Shown here one piece after another: positions 30,854 through 43,522 of a DNA stretch of 64,000 nucleotides. The position numbers and the translations under genes were made by a program. The stretch spans positions 11,355,686 to 11,419,685 of the forward strand of contig CM017569.1 of assembly GCA_007844125.1 (NCBI GenBank). Reading direction: 5' to 3'. Within the stretch, counting starts at the first letter, position 1. The number at the start of each line of letters is the position of its first letter. The notes under the pieces were generated by a model. It ran no database searches. It was given only the letters and a program-made list of their open reading frames with translations, and was not told the origin of the DNA. This DNA comes from Sinonovacula constricta. Lineage: Eukaryota > Mollusca > Bivalvia > Cardiida > Solecurtidae.

Positions 30854-31211
30854 TAATTAAAGAAAAAAAAACTATTATTTACTTATTAGCTGGGAAATAT
30901 GCTATTGATGTTGACCGCAAAAATCGTTATTGACCTCGGCTATCGCCTCGGTCAAGTGGGGCATGGCATCAACCAATGCTTTTAGCAATTGTAACTTCTG
31001 GGCTGTTCTTTTGACCTTTATTCGAGCCTATTAACAAAACGTTTGTTAACTTTATTTGTAAGTCCAGAAAAGCTTGTAGGTAAGCATATAGGTGACATAT
31101 TCGTACGTTTGTGGTGCATTGGCAACTGCATGGACAACAGCATCATTATTAACCGCCTCGATATTCAAGATGGCCTTCATTATACAAGATTATTTACCTT
31201 CTAAATGCCTG

Positions 31212-31500
31212 ATGCATCAGCTTATATAGGTAAAGAATTATTTTCAATGTCTTATGTCAAAACGTACAACAGAAGCTAATGAAAAAAAAACATCGGTAAA
31301 AATATTTTATATAAATTAATAACCAAACGTAAAGCTATTTATTTTAAAATGATTCAGAATGTATGCGCATATTTAGGTAAAATCAGTTTTCATTGTCTTA
31401 TGTCGAAACTTGCAGTCGAACCAAATGAAAATATAAAATAATTATACAAATAAGTTAATACAAATTAGTACCAAACTTAAAGATATTTATTTTTTAAAAA
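31212..31500 (+). repeat. Diverged tandem duplication, period about 147 bp
   Basis: Two copies start with AGGTAAA at 31228 and 31375. They share CATTGTCTTATGTC or CAATGTCTTATGTC, then AACCAAACGTAAAG or TACCAAACTTAAAG, and TATTTATTTT. Confidence 0.8.
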
Positions 31501-33230
31501 TAATGGTTCTTATGTTTATCAATATGGTTCCATAGACTTAATTTTAAACAGGATTCTTAATTGGTTCCCGCTAACCTAAAAACTACGTACACATGTCTTA
31601 AGAATATGGTAATTCAAAGTTATACATACGCCGGCAAGTAGAATATTACTCTGAATGTCGAAGCTGCTAGAGCCAGTTTATAGTGGATTGCTTGTGTAGG
31701 AGACTCCCTTAACCATTCATATGGAGAAACAGTATTGTATTTATTATTGGAAAAGGGACTCAAAGAACATAAAGATATGTATACACCGAGGACGGTTACT
31801 ATCTATTAATTTTAAGCAATACAGTCGTCCACCGTATTGTCATCAGTACGTATAAGGAATTGTACTCAGCAAAGTAATGGTAAATATATGTATATTTTCT
31901 CCTGAATTTTTATGCTCTAATAAATACTTGGCACAGAAGACATACTTTAAACAGAGTTGTTCGCATACGTTTGAAGCGCTTTGGAAATGTTAAGTCTTAC
32001 AACTTGCAAACATTTTCTCTTTTCTTATGATCTTCATAGACAATTTCACAACAGTCTCATTGATTGCCGAAATGTTGCTGTATGTGTACAAGCAATTGGA
32101 CAACGATAGCCTCAAAACAGAGAGTCTCCGAGTGATACACCCTTAACCCCAGCAAACGATTTGAACAGTTACTTTTAACGTATGTAAATGTATGTGGAAG
32201 TAATCACTGCATTGATACTGTCTTGGTGGTACATGTAGCAGTGGCCTTTGTGTTGCTTTAAAAGAGGTTATCTCAGCACTCTCAGTGCTTTGAGTTTATT
32301 CCGAGTTACAATGTTTAATGCAATAATGCCAGTTTATACCTAAATCACTTGACGAAGAAAACATGGAGAGCTCCTTTTACATGTTATCTTGAAAATATAT
32401 CATGCGTATAAAATGGATAAATATTACTAGTTAAATTACATGAGAAGATAAAAAAAACATTATGACTTTAAGTGGTGTCATTTGTGAAAAGCTGCCGTCA
32501 TTTGCCTATTTTCATGCTTGTATTACAAAGTACACGATATTACCTGAAATATTGACTATCTGCTTGGCTTGCCTGAAATATTGACTATCTACTTGGCTTT
32601 TCATAAATAAGTCTAATGAGTCACTACTTGCTCCTACGGAGGCCCATTAGAATATTTGTGGTGTGTCTTGCTGGCTTGAAGTTAACCTTGCTAGATAAGA
32701 AAAAATATTGATTGTAGTAAATGTGGCAAGTTAATATGAATCACCTAACAATAATTAATTTTGTATAGAGCTAATTAACTGTCGATGTATACAATTGAGT
32801 TTTACATAGAAATTTAAATGTTATTTAATAATCTATGGTTTATTATTTAAAGTGTTGTCAGAATTTTTTCGGGCAATTATCCAACGTTTATTTACAAACT
32901 TGACTGTTTTACTAGAATAATTAAGTTTTCTGTATTATACGTATTAGAACGGCGTCAGATATATCTGATTAAGTGATAAATAACATATAATTTGTTGTGG
33001 CCGTAGTTCTTAAAGTGGTTTGTATAAATTTGACCGATTAATACATTATGTTCGTTAAAGCCACACAAACTCCGCACATTTGTTATAAATAGAGATCTTG
33101 TTATTCGTTGTAATTCATTGTATATTTATACTAGACGATCATACGTAAGTTACTTGCAGATTTTTACAATAAATTCATGCAAACGAAAAATTACAACACT
33201 TTCAAACCTGATATACTTATCTACCTTCTA
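31501..33230. other. Intergenic, AT-rich, no gene seen
   Basis: The only structure noticed is a 31-bp tandem duplication at about 32542-32601 (ATTGACTATCTGCTTGGCTT against ATTGACTATCTACTTGGCTT). Confidence 0.5.
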
Positions 33231-33260
33231 TCTGTCTTCGGTAATTATCTATTATATTGT

Positions 33261-33315
33261 ATTATCCATTTATAGAAAAAACATATATATATATGCCATT
33301 CTATAAATGGATAAT
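33261..33315. repeat. Perfect 17-bp inverted repeat with a 21-base loop
   Basis: The left arm ATTATCCATTTATAGAA (33261-33277) is exactly complementary to the right arm TTCTATAAATGGATAAT (33299-33315). The loop is mostly AT dinucleotides. The outer flanks do not pair. Confidence 0.95.
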
Positions 33316-33605
33316 CTTTCATCCATAATATTACTGTAGACAAGACGCAGAAAATTAACATTCACCGGCACCACTATCTTCAGCATCATCCAACTCACCA
33401 GGCAAATTGTCGAGTTATAGAGAATATTAAAGTCTGCACGCAAGGAAAACAGGTGTAACACCTTCGCGACAATCACCAGTTCGCCAACTTCACCGCAGCC
33501 TTAATAAGCAGCATCCACCTGACTTGCTGTCCGGCCGAGGTGATGTTGTCGGACCACTTTGTCGGTGAGTGACGCCGTGACAGCGCCAGTGTGACACTAG
33601 CTTTT
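33290..33605 (-). pseudogene. GC-richer island with a broken protein-like frame
   Basis: On the minus strand one frame reads FLLKASVTLALSRRHSPTKW, then SDNITSAGQQVRWMLLIKAA, then VKLANW and a stop. The adjacent frame continues LVIVAKVLHLFSLRADFNIL. The transition looks like one frameshift in a formerly coding segment. I do not recognise the protein. The + strand also has few stops here, so the strand is uncertain. Confidence 0.3.
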
Positions 33606-33997
33606 AACAAGAATGTTACTGATGACTTACATTGTAATTAATGGCACTAGGATAGCTACTCAGATATGATATATGGCCTATAGGTGGGCGGCCTCGGTCG
33701 CCAGAATAGAAGGTTTCTACAAATAGTGCATATTTATAATATACTTATTCTTATAGTTAGTCGCAAAATCAGTTGAAACACAATTAAACGTGCCCATCTT
33801 TATTTAATTAAATTCAAACACAAAGAATCTAGAAATGGTGCACTACTTTTGTTTCAAAAGCATAGTGCCCTGATCCTGAAATAAAGTAATAAATTTTCTG
33901 TTTGTTGCTAAAAATTAGACATATAAAATAACATTTTGTTATAACTTGAGCTAGTCCGTATCTTTTGATACAACAATGTACAACACAAGACAGCATA

Positions 33998-34024
33998 CTG
34001 ACCCCCCCCCCCCCCCCCGCCCCC
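33998..34024. repeat. Poly-C tract
   Basis: About eighteen C followed by GCCCC, in AT-rich surroundings. Confidence 0.95.
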
Positions 34025-34633
34025 TACACACACCCGCCACTTTAAATCAAAAAATATATTTTAAAATCAATTATAGAAACTGATTTGAATTAAAATCATA
34101 TGTAACTCTTTTAACAATAAGAAAGGTGTCGTTCTTTATATAGTATTTATTACAAAAATATAACACAATACGTTTAATCGTAAATAAGACAAAATCACAT
34201 TCGCAATTGTTATTCATTTATATATAACTTGTATATACATGTTTTACTGCTAAAATAAGAAAATGACTTAATTTTGTGAAAAAAAAAATCAAAAAAAAAA
34301 AAATCGACACAAGCGTATTACAAATGATAAAACATTATTAGTAGCTGCTTACATTATATTAGTTTACTAACATAGCAGCGCAAATAAAATGATTATTTCC
34401 TTGAAACTCAGTTTTAGTCAAATACTATAAAGGAAATGCTAAATATGCTGTTTTCAAACAACGACTTAAATTAATTATTACAATCCCCCAATACAATTAA
34501 AATATATGAATACTTGACATAATGAGTCACACTTGGCCGGTACTGTTGCAATGACAGCCATGTCGTCTCAATTTGTTATGTCCACTATTGTCCACTATTG
34601 CCCTGCAGACGACCACACAGTGACCAAAGCCCG

Positions 34634-34699
34634 GGTCAACTAGTGCACGGACACCCCCCCCCCCCCCCCCCTCCAACACAAACCTAGAGGTCAACTAGT
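34634..34699. repeat. Poly-C tract flanked by an 11-bp direct repeat
   Basis: GGTCAACTAGT occurs at 34634-34644 and 34689-34699, bracketing a C-rich run of about twenty C. It could be a small duplication or an insertion footprint. Confidence 0.8.
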
Positions 34700-35987
34700 C
34701 CATGATTTTTTAAACTAGGAATAGGTAATAAATGTTTAAATGAAACCGTCAAAGTGTAAGATTTATGATCAACGTCAAATCTGATTGTTGGGACAATATT
34801 TTCTTTGGCATAAATGTCGCAAAGACGGTCTTATTAACACCCCAAACACGCGGCCCGAACTATGATAGATCATGTTTTATGGTCAATTTTAGGTCATTTG
34901 AAGGTTTCTTGGCGAATATTTTATTTTCACAACACACCCAACAAGCAGGACTAATGACTAGTATTTAGGGTTAGAAAAAATAAATAAAAAGAAACTGTTA
35001 TTCAATAACTATATGGGAATGTGTTCAAATTTAATATTTACTCGACATTTGTTTACAGCAATTTGTCTGGTCAAAGATTTATTGAATTTATTATTTGACA
35101 AGTTTCAGGCAAATACTGCTGACATGATGTCCAACCGTTATAGAAGCAATCGTTGAAGAAAAACAATAATACAGGTAGTCTAGTAAGACTAAGAGAAATG
35201 ATAACAAATATGAAATATAGACTTATAAAGACGTGATTCCAGTTATTAATAAAAAATATTCAATCGTTTTATTCAAATTCATTTAACTAATAAATTTATT
35301 AACACATTATTTTACCATTTGAATGACCAAAGAAATGAATGAAAGTCATAAAAATGTCCACGTGACGGAAAGATATTAATAAAATACATTAATAACACAA
35401 TTGTACAATGAATTTTGAGAAAGGACTTGCACACAAAGTGTTAATTTTAAGGGAAGCATGCCTGCTTTCGTACTTAATTGAGCTTTCAAAATTGCAAGAT
35501 GAACAACCCTCAATTCGGGCTACGGTATACTCGAACCAACCACCCTCCATTGGTCAAGATGCCCGGAACTTCTGGACCATTCAAGTACACGCGAATTGAG
35601 TCTGAACTCAATAACTGAATAATTTTAACACTCGCGAAAACACCATTGCAATATATCACAATTTGTCAACCCCGCTCGTTTACCTTGAAATTAAACTGCT
35701 TGTCCATCGCCAGACGACGTGTCGTAAACTATAAACGCTTGAAGATGGACACTTTAAACGGAGGCCATCCAGAAACAATCATTAATATATTCTCTCCATC
35801 CGTACTGGATAACCCACAGTGTCCATCGTCATGAGACAAAGACCATCTTTGGTCCTTCTAATGTATGTTTACAGATAAACAACGAGATAAGAGTCAAACG
35901 GAGCACAGTTTTCACGCATCTATGATGCTACAACCCTTAGCCTGCTATATTTAATAATAATGATATTTAGAATATTTAGTAAAATAA

Positions 35988-35990
35988 TTA

Positions 35991-36071
<81 letters not shown>
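35988..36071. repeat. (TAA)n microsatellite
   Basis: About 28 almost perfect AAT/TAA repeats. Confidence 0.97.
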
Positions 36072-36072
<1 letters not shown>

Positions 36073-36720
36073 GTGATGGAGCCTGGTCAATGCGAGATAA
36101 ACAGGTTAAGAGTCAACGCATGTGACGCTTTAATAAACGCAGCTAAATAAAATATGGAGTAATGAACTTGTGTTCTCGTTCCCCTGGTTTTGTGTGTCTC
36201 CTTGTCGGATGCGCACAAATTAAGGAAGAGCGTATCAGTTTTGTCATCTTGTTTTCATTGATTAAGAATATGGGTGTCTTGATAGCCTGTGGTAACGAAT
36301 ACTAGAATACTTGTCGATATTAAAAACAAGCGACAAAAAACAAAAACAACAGTTACTTTTTTTACCACAGGGCAGCGGCGTTAAGATTTAATTCAAATCT
36401 GATAAGAAACCCTTTTCCAAAGTTATCAACCCACATAATTTTCAAAATATGCCCAACTCAAGTTGCCTTAGGATTGTAAAGTATTTTAACTTTTACCAAA
36501 TTTATCGAAAATATTTAAGGAAATATGTTCCGCAATGTAAACGATACTTAAAATTGTTACCAAAAATGTACAACAGTTTTCAAGAAATGTGTGTTTAAAT
36601 CGACATTTCCGATGAACTATGTTGTTATTGTCACATAAGACAGCCAGACGTTGTCACACATATTCGGATATTACCTTAAACGTCTGCTGAAGTTACAATG
36701 TCAAAGGTATAAAGGACATT

Positions 36721-36730
36721 ATGACGTCAT
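36721..36730. promoter_or_regulatory. Perfect CRE palindrome
   Basis: ATGACGTCAT is an exact CREB/ATF site. It lies in intergenic DNA between DCTN1 and Lbx with no gene start nearby, so a function is unproven. Confidence 0.35.
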
Positions 36731-39700
36731 AAGCGGCATAGTTTGGGAAAACCACATCTTCCAACGTTAATTAACTGAATTTGTTTATCAAAATATCATC
36801 TATAATCATGTGCGACATATCGTGACTATGTAATTGAATTCATAGAAAGGTGATAACACTTCAGGTATACCCTCTTTGGCGATAACGTCCCGTCAATGAC
36901 GATATATCGACCATTTGTCATTTCTGAACATTTGGATTTTACGCAACGTTGCACAATGACACGTTTATAACTAAAAATTAAGACTGAAAGTTGCCAAGAA
37001 AGATAGTTAATATGTTTAATATATCCATGTCGAGCTCACAGTGAAAACATTAAAGGCATACTACTTATATTTAGAACATTTATATTTATTTTACTCTCCT
37101 GTGTTGTGTTTACATTTACATGAAACTTTTAATTTGTTTTTGATTCTTTAATTTGCCTTTCTATCGATTTCGTTTTTTTTAAAATATATTTTAGCATTAA
37201 AATATAATAAAGGACATGTGTTAGACCAAAATGTTAGTAATGGATCTGACTCTGACTTAGGGCAATGAAGTTCATAGTAACAAGGTTAATTATGACATGC
37301 GTAAATAATGTAAAGGTACACACATGACAGAATAAATATAAAAAATAAAAAAATGCGCCAAAAAAAAAAAACGCAACACAAAAACAGCAAATAAAACAAA
37401 CAAACAAAAAAAAAATAACAAAAACACTGAAAGTTGCAGTTTAAATATTTAATTCTGAAAAAATAACAATTTTCATTAAAGCTGCATTCCCGGCAAAAAT
37501 ATCATATTCATACATAAACCTTTTAGACACTATGTATACTAATTTTATTGAAACATTAACTTTAAAAGGCGTTGTTTACATAGAAAATAAATATAACATT
37601 TTTGACTTGTGAACAGGAAATATCCATGTTATACTTATTGCAAGAAACAAGCTTATAATTAACGCTACGTCTTGTCGTTTAAGCAATGTACACATGAATA
37701 ATTGAAATCTTAACTACCATATTTTAGTCTACGTAGCGACAAAAGTGTTTTAATGCATGCGCATCTACGCCATTGTTGACATGTATTAATTGTTGTACGC
37801 CTTGGAGAAGGCCAGAAAATAATTAGTGTTAATGCTAAACATACTTTATTATCACAAAGACGTTTTGATAATTAAAATGGATAAACGTTACAATTTAAGT
37901 GTTGAAGGATGTATGATAATGAGGCGTGTTTGCCCTTACTGTATTGTTCCATGCATAATTCGTCGCTATTATGTCAGTCTAGTTTACGCAAGTTGACATA
38001 GCGTCTTATGAGACCAATATATCAATCTTAATTAGAAAGTTACAGATGAGAAAGCCCCTATTAAGTCCAGGCTACTGTCATTCTTTTAGCTTACACTGTC
38101 ACATTTAAAACCGACTAAGGACATAAATAATACGATTTAATAATATTCTTGAAAAAGCTGAATTGTGAACTTATCCGGGTTCTGAGAGTAAACACGTATA
38201 TATATGGTGGTGTCTAGGCAGACATGCCTGTTTAAAAGGAACGGTAAGAAAGGTTGAGAAAGATTTAATATTTTAACTACGATGAGTTATAAGCAGTGCT
38301 ATTATTAAAAGAAATATTGATCGACAATTGTAGATAAAAATTGAAGGACTGAAGTGTTCAGTGAGGCTCTCAAAATTAAAATAAATGTGACAAAAAAGCT
38401 TAACCCTGAATATTGTCAGAAATGTTGTAATATCTAAATAACACCGGTCTGATATGTTTACTTTTTTTCTAAATTGGAGCATTTTTTTCTTAATCACAAA
38501 TACATAAAAGAACTCACAAATGGCTTAACTGTGGTAATCATACAATAAAGGGCGTTAAATCAAGCTTCTGAACAACACGACGATAACAAGTATATAGTAC
38601 ATAACTAGAAAACTGAAATTATATTAAAGAAGGGATCCCGTAAGTTCACGGCTCATAGCGAAGACGACTTTTTCAAAAACTTTAATGTTTGCATTACTGC
38701 GTTTTATTACATTTTAACAGCTCAGAATCTCTGTATCCTTAATAAATAGATTAATTATCTTTCTTACTAAATGTATGCACTTTTTATACTTTGTGCAAAT
38801 GTGTTGCAATTATCATAATTCGTAACAACACCGTTTTACGATAACTTCTGAAAACGTACGTCTTAAAACAAACTGTCAACAAATTGCAAATGTGTCTACA
38901 ATGGTGACTTGAAGTGACATAATTCAGACGGGATGATCCTACCTTGCAATACATCGTCACCTTTATCCACACGGAACCTAATACAAAACAACTATATTTC
39001 ACTCACAACGGCCAAGTTGTGGAAGTTTATGTGCACTAAGTTCTTGTGTAGACTATATATCTTCTATTCATTAAATAAAAGTTAGCGTGAAGCATTTATT
39101 GTGGTAATTAGGTATGTCCCATGCTGCGAATACAACAGATTTGTTAGTTTAATTTATAACTACGGTAGTAGCTAGAAGGAAATTATGAATAATTATACAT
39201 AAATGTAATCGTACCACATCCAAGGTGTGCTGAAATATGGCTATTATTTCAAATGTACGAGATTATTTATTATTCAAGATACGTTTAAAGTCCTTAATTG
39301 TTTCTACTATATAACTATAATGTAAGAAAGCATATGTCCTTAAGTTTTATTAAAAATGAAGAAAAATGTTACTTCTGTAATTGTCCGTAATTAAAACAGC
39401 AATTGCTCATTTGGTGTCATTCGGCTTTTATGCTAGGAAAAAAGCTACACGGCACTCACGACTTGACTAGGAAGAATCAACAGGCGAATATGTTTTGACA
39501 GTCATACGTTCTTTGAAGAATGCAATCACTGACAATTTCAATTTTCATAGCCTTAAAATTAAAAGAAAAAATATGGTAGTTATCAAACCAAAGTTTAAAC
39601 TTTACTTAAAATGCGATGTTTGCAAAGACTTTGATGTCCTCAAACACTTATATACTATTGATCAACTGATTTTTTGCATAGGCGCAATTGGTTGCTAAAC

Positions 39701-39899
39701 GGGAAAATGGTTTCGGAGATTCGTCCTGTTTTCAACTTTGTTCTCTTATCACGGAATCAATTCCGGTTATTATCAAAATTGGCCGTAAAAACTGCACTGC
39801 CGAAGTGCTATTGTGTTCGCGAACATTGCTCATATTTTAAAAGTCAAACCATAAAAGCAGCTCTAAAATCTGTCAATGTATCGCCGTGATTTCCATCAA

Positions 39900-40080
39900 C
39901 AGTTGTGTGGTCCAGTGGAGAGAGCCTCTTCTTCGTGATTTACGTCCCCGCTTCAATCCTACCCACCATCAAAGCGGGAGACTTTACTTTTCATCTTCTC
40001 CGTTCTTGTTTGTGTTCTCGCGTTAATTTACGAGAGCTGACTACTGGGTAGGTATCTACTGTCGGATCTGATACATTTAA
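39900..40080 (+). repeat. Possible tRNA-derived repeat
   Basis: TGTGGTCCAGTGGAGAGAGC resembles a tRNA A-box region. It is followed by CGCTTCAATCCTA, a B-box-like sequence at tRNA spacing. No second copy was found to define the ends. Confidence 0.35.
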
Positions 40081-41164
40081 GGTAGGCAATAAAGGATCGT
40101 CATAAAATGATAATAGAATTAGAACTGTGGTTAAAGTACGACTTGTATGGGAGTTTCACAAGAAAGTTCTTTCTGTCCATGACATTTGCTGCTCTTTCAT
40201 AGGCTTTCGTCCAAACTGGCCATGTCATTTATGGACAGTGGGGGACATTTATGAATTAAATTACAGTCAATAAACGTCACGACACCATTCGATGTGATCG
40301 TATTTTAACCATTACTTTCAGCTGATCTGCAAAACTCTGACTTTCTAAATCCTGGCTGGGTATTTGCATAGCACTGACATATGTAGCAAAGGTATGTCGC
40401 ATCTCAGAATTTGCTAAGTCATTAATGGCATTGCTTTGTTTCTTTTCTTAAGAATCACTGACCTTATAAGTCACATATGTGTCTTTTCTTTAAAAAGATG
40501 ACATATATAAACCAGTTTTAAACATATTCATTGATCTTTGAATTCGGTAAGGACAATTTATTATCTGTAGCATGCACATTGGTATATGCTGAAAACTTCT
40601 GTCTACCAGTTGGTCAAATAGCCAAAATTACAATGAAGAAAGGCTTGTATCACCGTTATATCTTGAATTAAGTTCCACAAAAAAAATTACTAAAGATTTG
40701 TTTTAATGTCCCCGAAAATCGGACTTTATGTAGTTTTTGGATATCTTTTTTAGATTGATATCTAGCAAAAGTATGTTAAACTTTATCTTCTTAGATAATG
40801 AAATGCCTATCACTTTATCAAAGGTCACCTGCACGCCTTTCAGAACACAGTTGTAGATGAAAGTACATAGGCTTCGACGAACGAGATTTGAACGAGAGTA
40901 GGATATTTCGCTAGTAGTTTATAATATGTTCATAGGCTTATACCTTTATTATGCTGAATTGTTTTGAATATATTACATTTTAAACGTATGAAACATCTTT
41001 ACATTGACAGGGACACTGTACGAAGGCATCAGCCCACTTTGGGCGCATACTGATCATGATGACAGTGCGTACTTAGTCTTAAGCAAAACCAGTTTGGTGT
41101 GTCAGGAGAGTGCAATAAGTACTCCGATTACAAAATAATATTTATGAATGGCATCAAAATTGCA

Positions 41165-41230
41165 TTTGTCCAGATGGTCGAGTGGTTAGCTTGTTGCGCT
41201 CTCCGTTTTCTCGGTTATAAGAATGGTTTT
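41165..41230 (+). repeat. tRNA-like half element
   Basis: CCAGATGGTCGAGTGGTTAG looks like the 5' half of a Leu/Ser-type tRNA. No B box follows. It is most likely a tRNA-derived repeat head. Confidence 0.4.
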
Positions 41231-41439
41231 ATCAATGTGAATAAATTTAATTACACTCAATGTGATAAAAACAGGGTTATGGTATCCACCACATTTACCA
41301 ATCTTGTTGATAACAGTATCTACTAGGACAGAATCCACAGGGAAAATTGTCAATATTTGTGTTGCCATTAAAATTCAAACATATGTTAATTGTACAGTGG
41401 GTGTATTCAAGAGGGACAATACGAACTTTCAAAGCACAT

Positions 41440-41660
41440 GTTATAGCCCAACCAACAACCCCTTAGTAATCTAAAGGCCACATCCGCTTAAAGTCAATAT
41501 AGTAATGCCTTCACCGTAAATAGTATGTCATGAACACCTGGAATAATAACACACCCAGTCACATTTTCTGAACATCGGATCGACAAGTCGTTGTGCTACA
41601 ACGTCCAGTACATGCACAGGGTGCAGTCAAGAAGGTACCATATAAATGACAAAGTCCTGT
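41440..41660 (-). repeat. Inverted SINE copy, family B
   Basis: On the minus strand, AATGTGACTGGGTGTG, a CCAGGTGTTC block and GTGAAGGCATTACT follow in the same order as in the 11.2-11.5 kb copy. Confidence 0.65.
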
Positions 41661-41924
41661 AAACATAGCAAATAAACCAAACAAAGCACGTTGTAAAACT
41701 TTACCCCATACACTATGTATCAACATATGTTGTTTCTTTGTATTTTATGCATACACATATTGTAACAGCCTTATGTCAATAAAACTCAAAAACTGAAAAT
41801 TGACAGAAAATGGCAGTGTTGTAAGTACTTTTTACAAAATGAGGTACACTAAATATACTAAATAAAAGGGCAATAAAAATGTAATCTTTTAGTAGACTTA
41901 ATAATCATGCGATGCAGCATAAAT

Positions 41925-42120
41925 CTTAATAAGAATATATGACAAAATCCTATGAGCATTGCAACATATACCAGCTCCTGAAAAGGACAAAAGTATTCAC
42001 ATGCAAGACAAATGTAAAAGTAAGAACTAATCTATTGTGAGTCATTTTACAAAAAGCGCAAACCCAACAGTTACCGCCCTGTAACAGTCAGTCAGAAAAA
42101 TATAAACATCGCGCAGAATG
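41925..42120 (-). pseudogene. Dispersed repeat copy 1 with decayed GPCR-like frame
   Basis: Read on the minus strand, it aligns along its length with the copy at 61.6-61.9 kb. Shared blocks include GTTGCAATGCTCATAGGA and TTTGTCATATATTCTTATT. The reading frame is interrupted by several stops (RAVTVGFALFVK then a stop). Confidence 0.7.
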
Positions 42121-42165
42121 AAGACCTAAATTAACAAGCATTTGATAGTATTGCGGGCAATACAG

Positions 42166-42893
42166 TAGTCCCCTACCCGTCCCTCAAAAAGTTCTTTAGT
42201 TCAAACGCTTCTGTTTATTGCCATTTATAATTAATTTGAGGTTGAAGTCTGTATTTGTATAATTATGGCCTAAATAATTGTTAACTTATCATGACATTCA
42301 TTTTTGGCCTTTATTTAAGGTATGAGCACCTTAATGCACTATCATTAAAGGTAAGTGCACCTGAATGCGCTATCCAAAACTTCACAATTTTGTTGCAAGG
42401 TCATGCTGTGATCTTGACCTTCAAGGTAGCGACCCAAATGTTGTGCGCGACACGTCATCTCAATATGGTGATAATTTCTGTGAAATAGTTGTCAAATCCG
42501 ACTTCAAATAACAAAGTTATGGGCCGGACACAATTTTGCTTCAAGGTCATGCTGTGACCTTGACCTTCAAGGTATCGACCCAAATGATGTTCGCGACACG
42601 TCGTCTCAATATGGTGATCATTTCTGTGAAACAGTTGTAAAATCAAACTTCAAATAACCAAGTTATGGGGCGGACACGATTTTGCTGTAAGGTCATGCTG
42701 TGACCTTGACCTTCAAGGTAGCAAGCCAAATGTTGCGTGTGCTTATTGTACACATTGCTACCTATTAACATACCAAGTTTCATGCGCCTAGCTTTAATAG
42801 TTATCAAAGGATCCAGATTTTTAGCGGAAAGACAGACTGACGGACGGAGGGTAAACCTATAGTCCCCTCCGGTGTGAACACCGGTAGGGGACT
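42166..42893. mobile_element. Non-autonomous element (MITE-like) with terminal inverted repeats
   Basis: The left end TAGTCCCCTACCCG (42166-42179) is inverted at the right end CCGGTAGGGGACTA (42880-42893). TA borders fit a TA target-site duplication. The right end also folds on itself: AGTCCCCTCCGGTG against CACCGGTAGGGGACT. No transposase frame is present. The interior holds three tandem units of about 155 bp. Confidence 0.7.
42370..42735. repeat. Three tandem units of about 155 bp inside the element
   Basis: Units share AAGGTCATGCTGTGACCTTG, ACCTTCAAGGTA, GCGACACGTC, TCTCAATATGGTGAT, and CAAAGTTATGGG or CAAGTTATGGGG. The third is incomplete. Each carries AGGTCA/TGACCT hexamers. Confidence 0.9.
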
Positions 42894-43484
42894 AATAATT
42901 GTTTATCAAAATATTGGACAAATCTATACATAAAATATAGAAAAGGGAAGTCGTCTATCTAAATATGTAGCTTATTTCATAACCTTTTGCTCATACCACA
43001 CCTCTCCTGATGAACAGTGATGCCGTTGACATAAAAACCAATGGCTGTAAAGATGAACCGATTAAAGTCGTGTCAAATTCACTTTTTTCACTTTATTAGA
43101 CCCACTGTTAACCACACGTAAGTTGATATATGATAGATAAGTATTATTTGCTATAAAATAGGTTTTATATTATTTTACTTTAAGTAAGTAAAGACAAAAA
43201 ACTTCTAATTAAGGATGACCATCATACCAACACGGTGGCCATGGTTTGTGTGTTAAGTTGTATTAAAATAGTGATCAGTGTCCATTAAACTTGCACTACA
43301 TAGTGATTTATTAATTAGTATGTTCATTGCAAAATTATCAAACATTTTTCTACAATACAAATGGCTTAGCTTAGGCTGTAGTTTAGCGGCATTTAAAGGT
43401 AGACAAAGTTCGTACACAAAAATATGTGTCTTAAATCAGGTACAGGCTAGTATGTATTCGTTATATTTCAAGAAAAAAGCACAT

Positions 43485-43522
43485 ATATATATACATACAT
43501 ACATACATACATATATATACAT
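43485..43522. repeat. (TACA)n/(AT)n microsatellite
   Basis: A run of ATACATACATAC flanked by ATATAT. Confidence 0.95.

Larger units (their letters stand above)
34040..39890. other. Intergenic, no gene recognised
   Basis: AT-rich, with microsatellites and an A-rich tract at about 37319-37440. Short open frames of 60-75 codons show no motifs. Confidence 0.5.
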
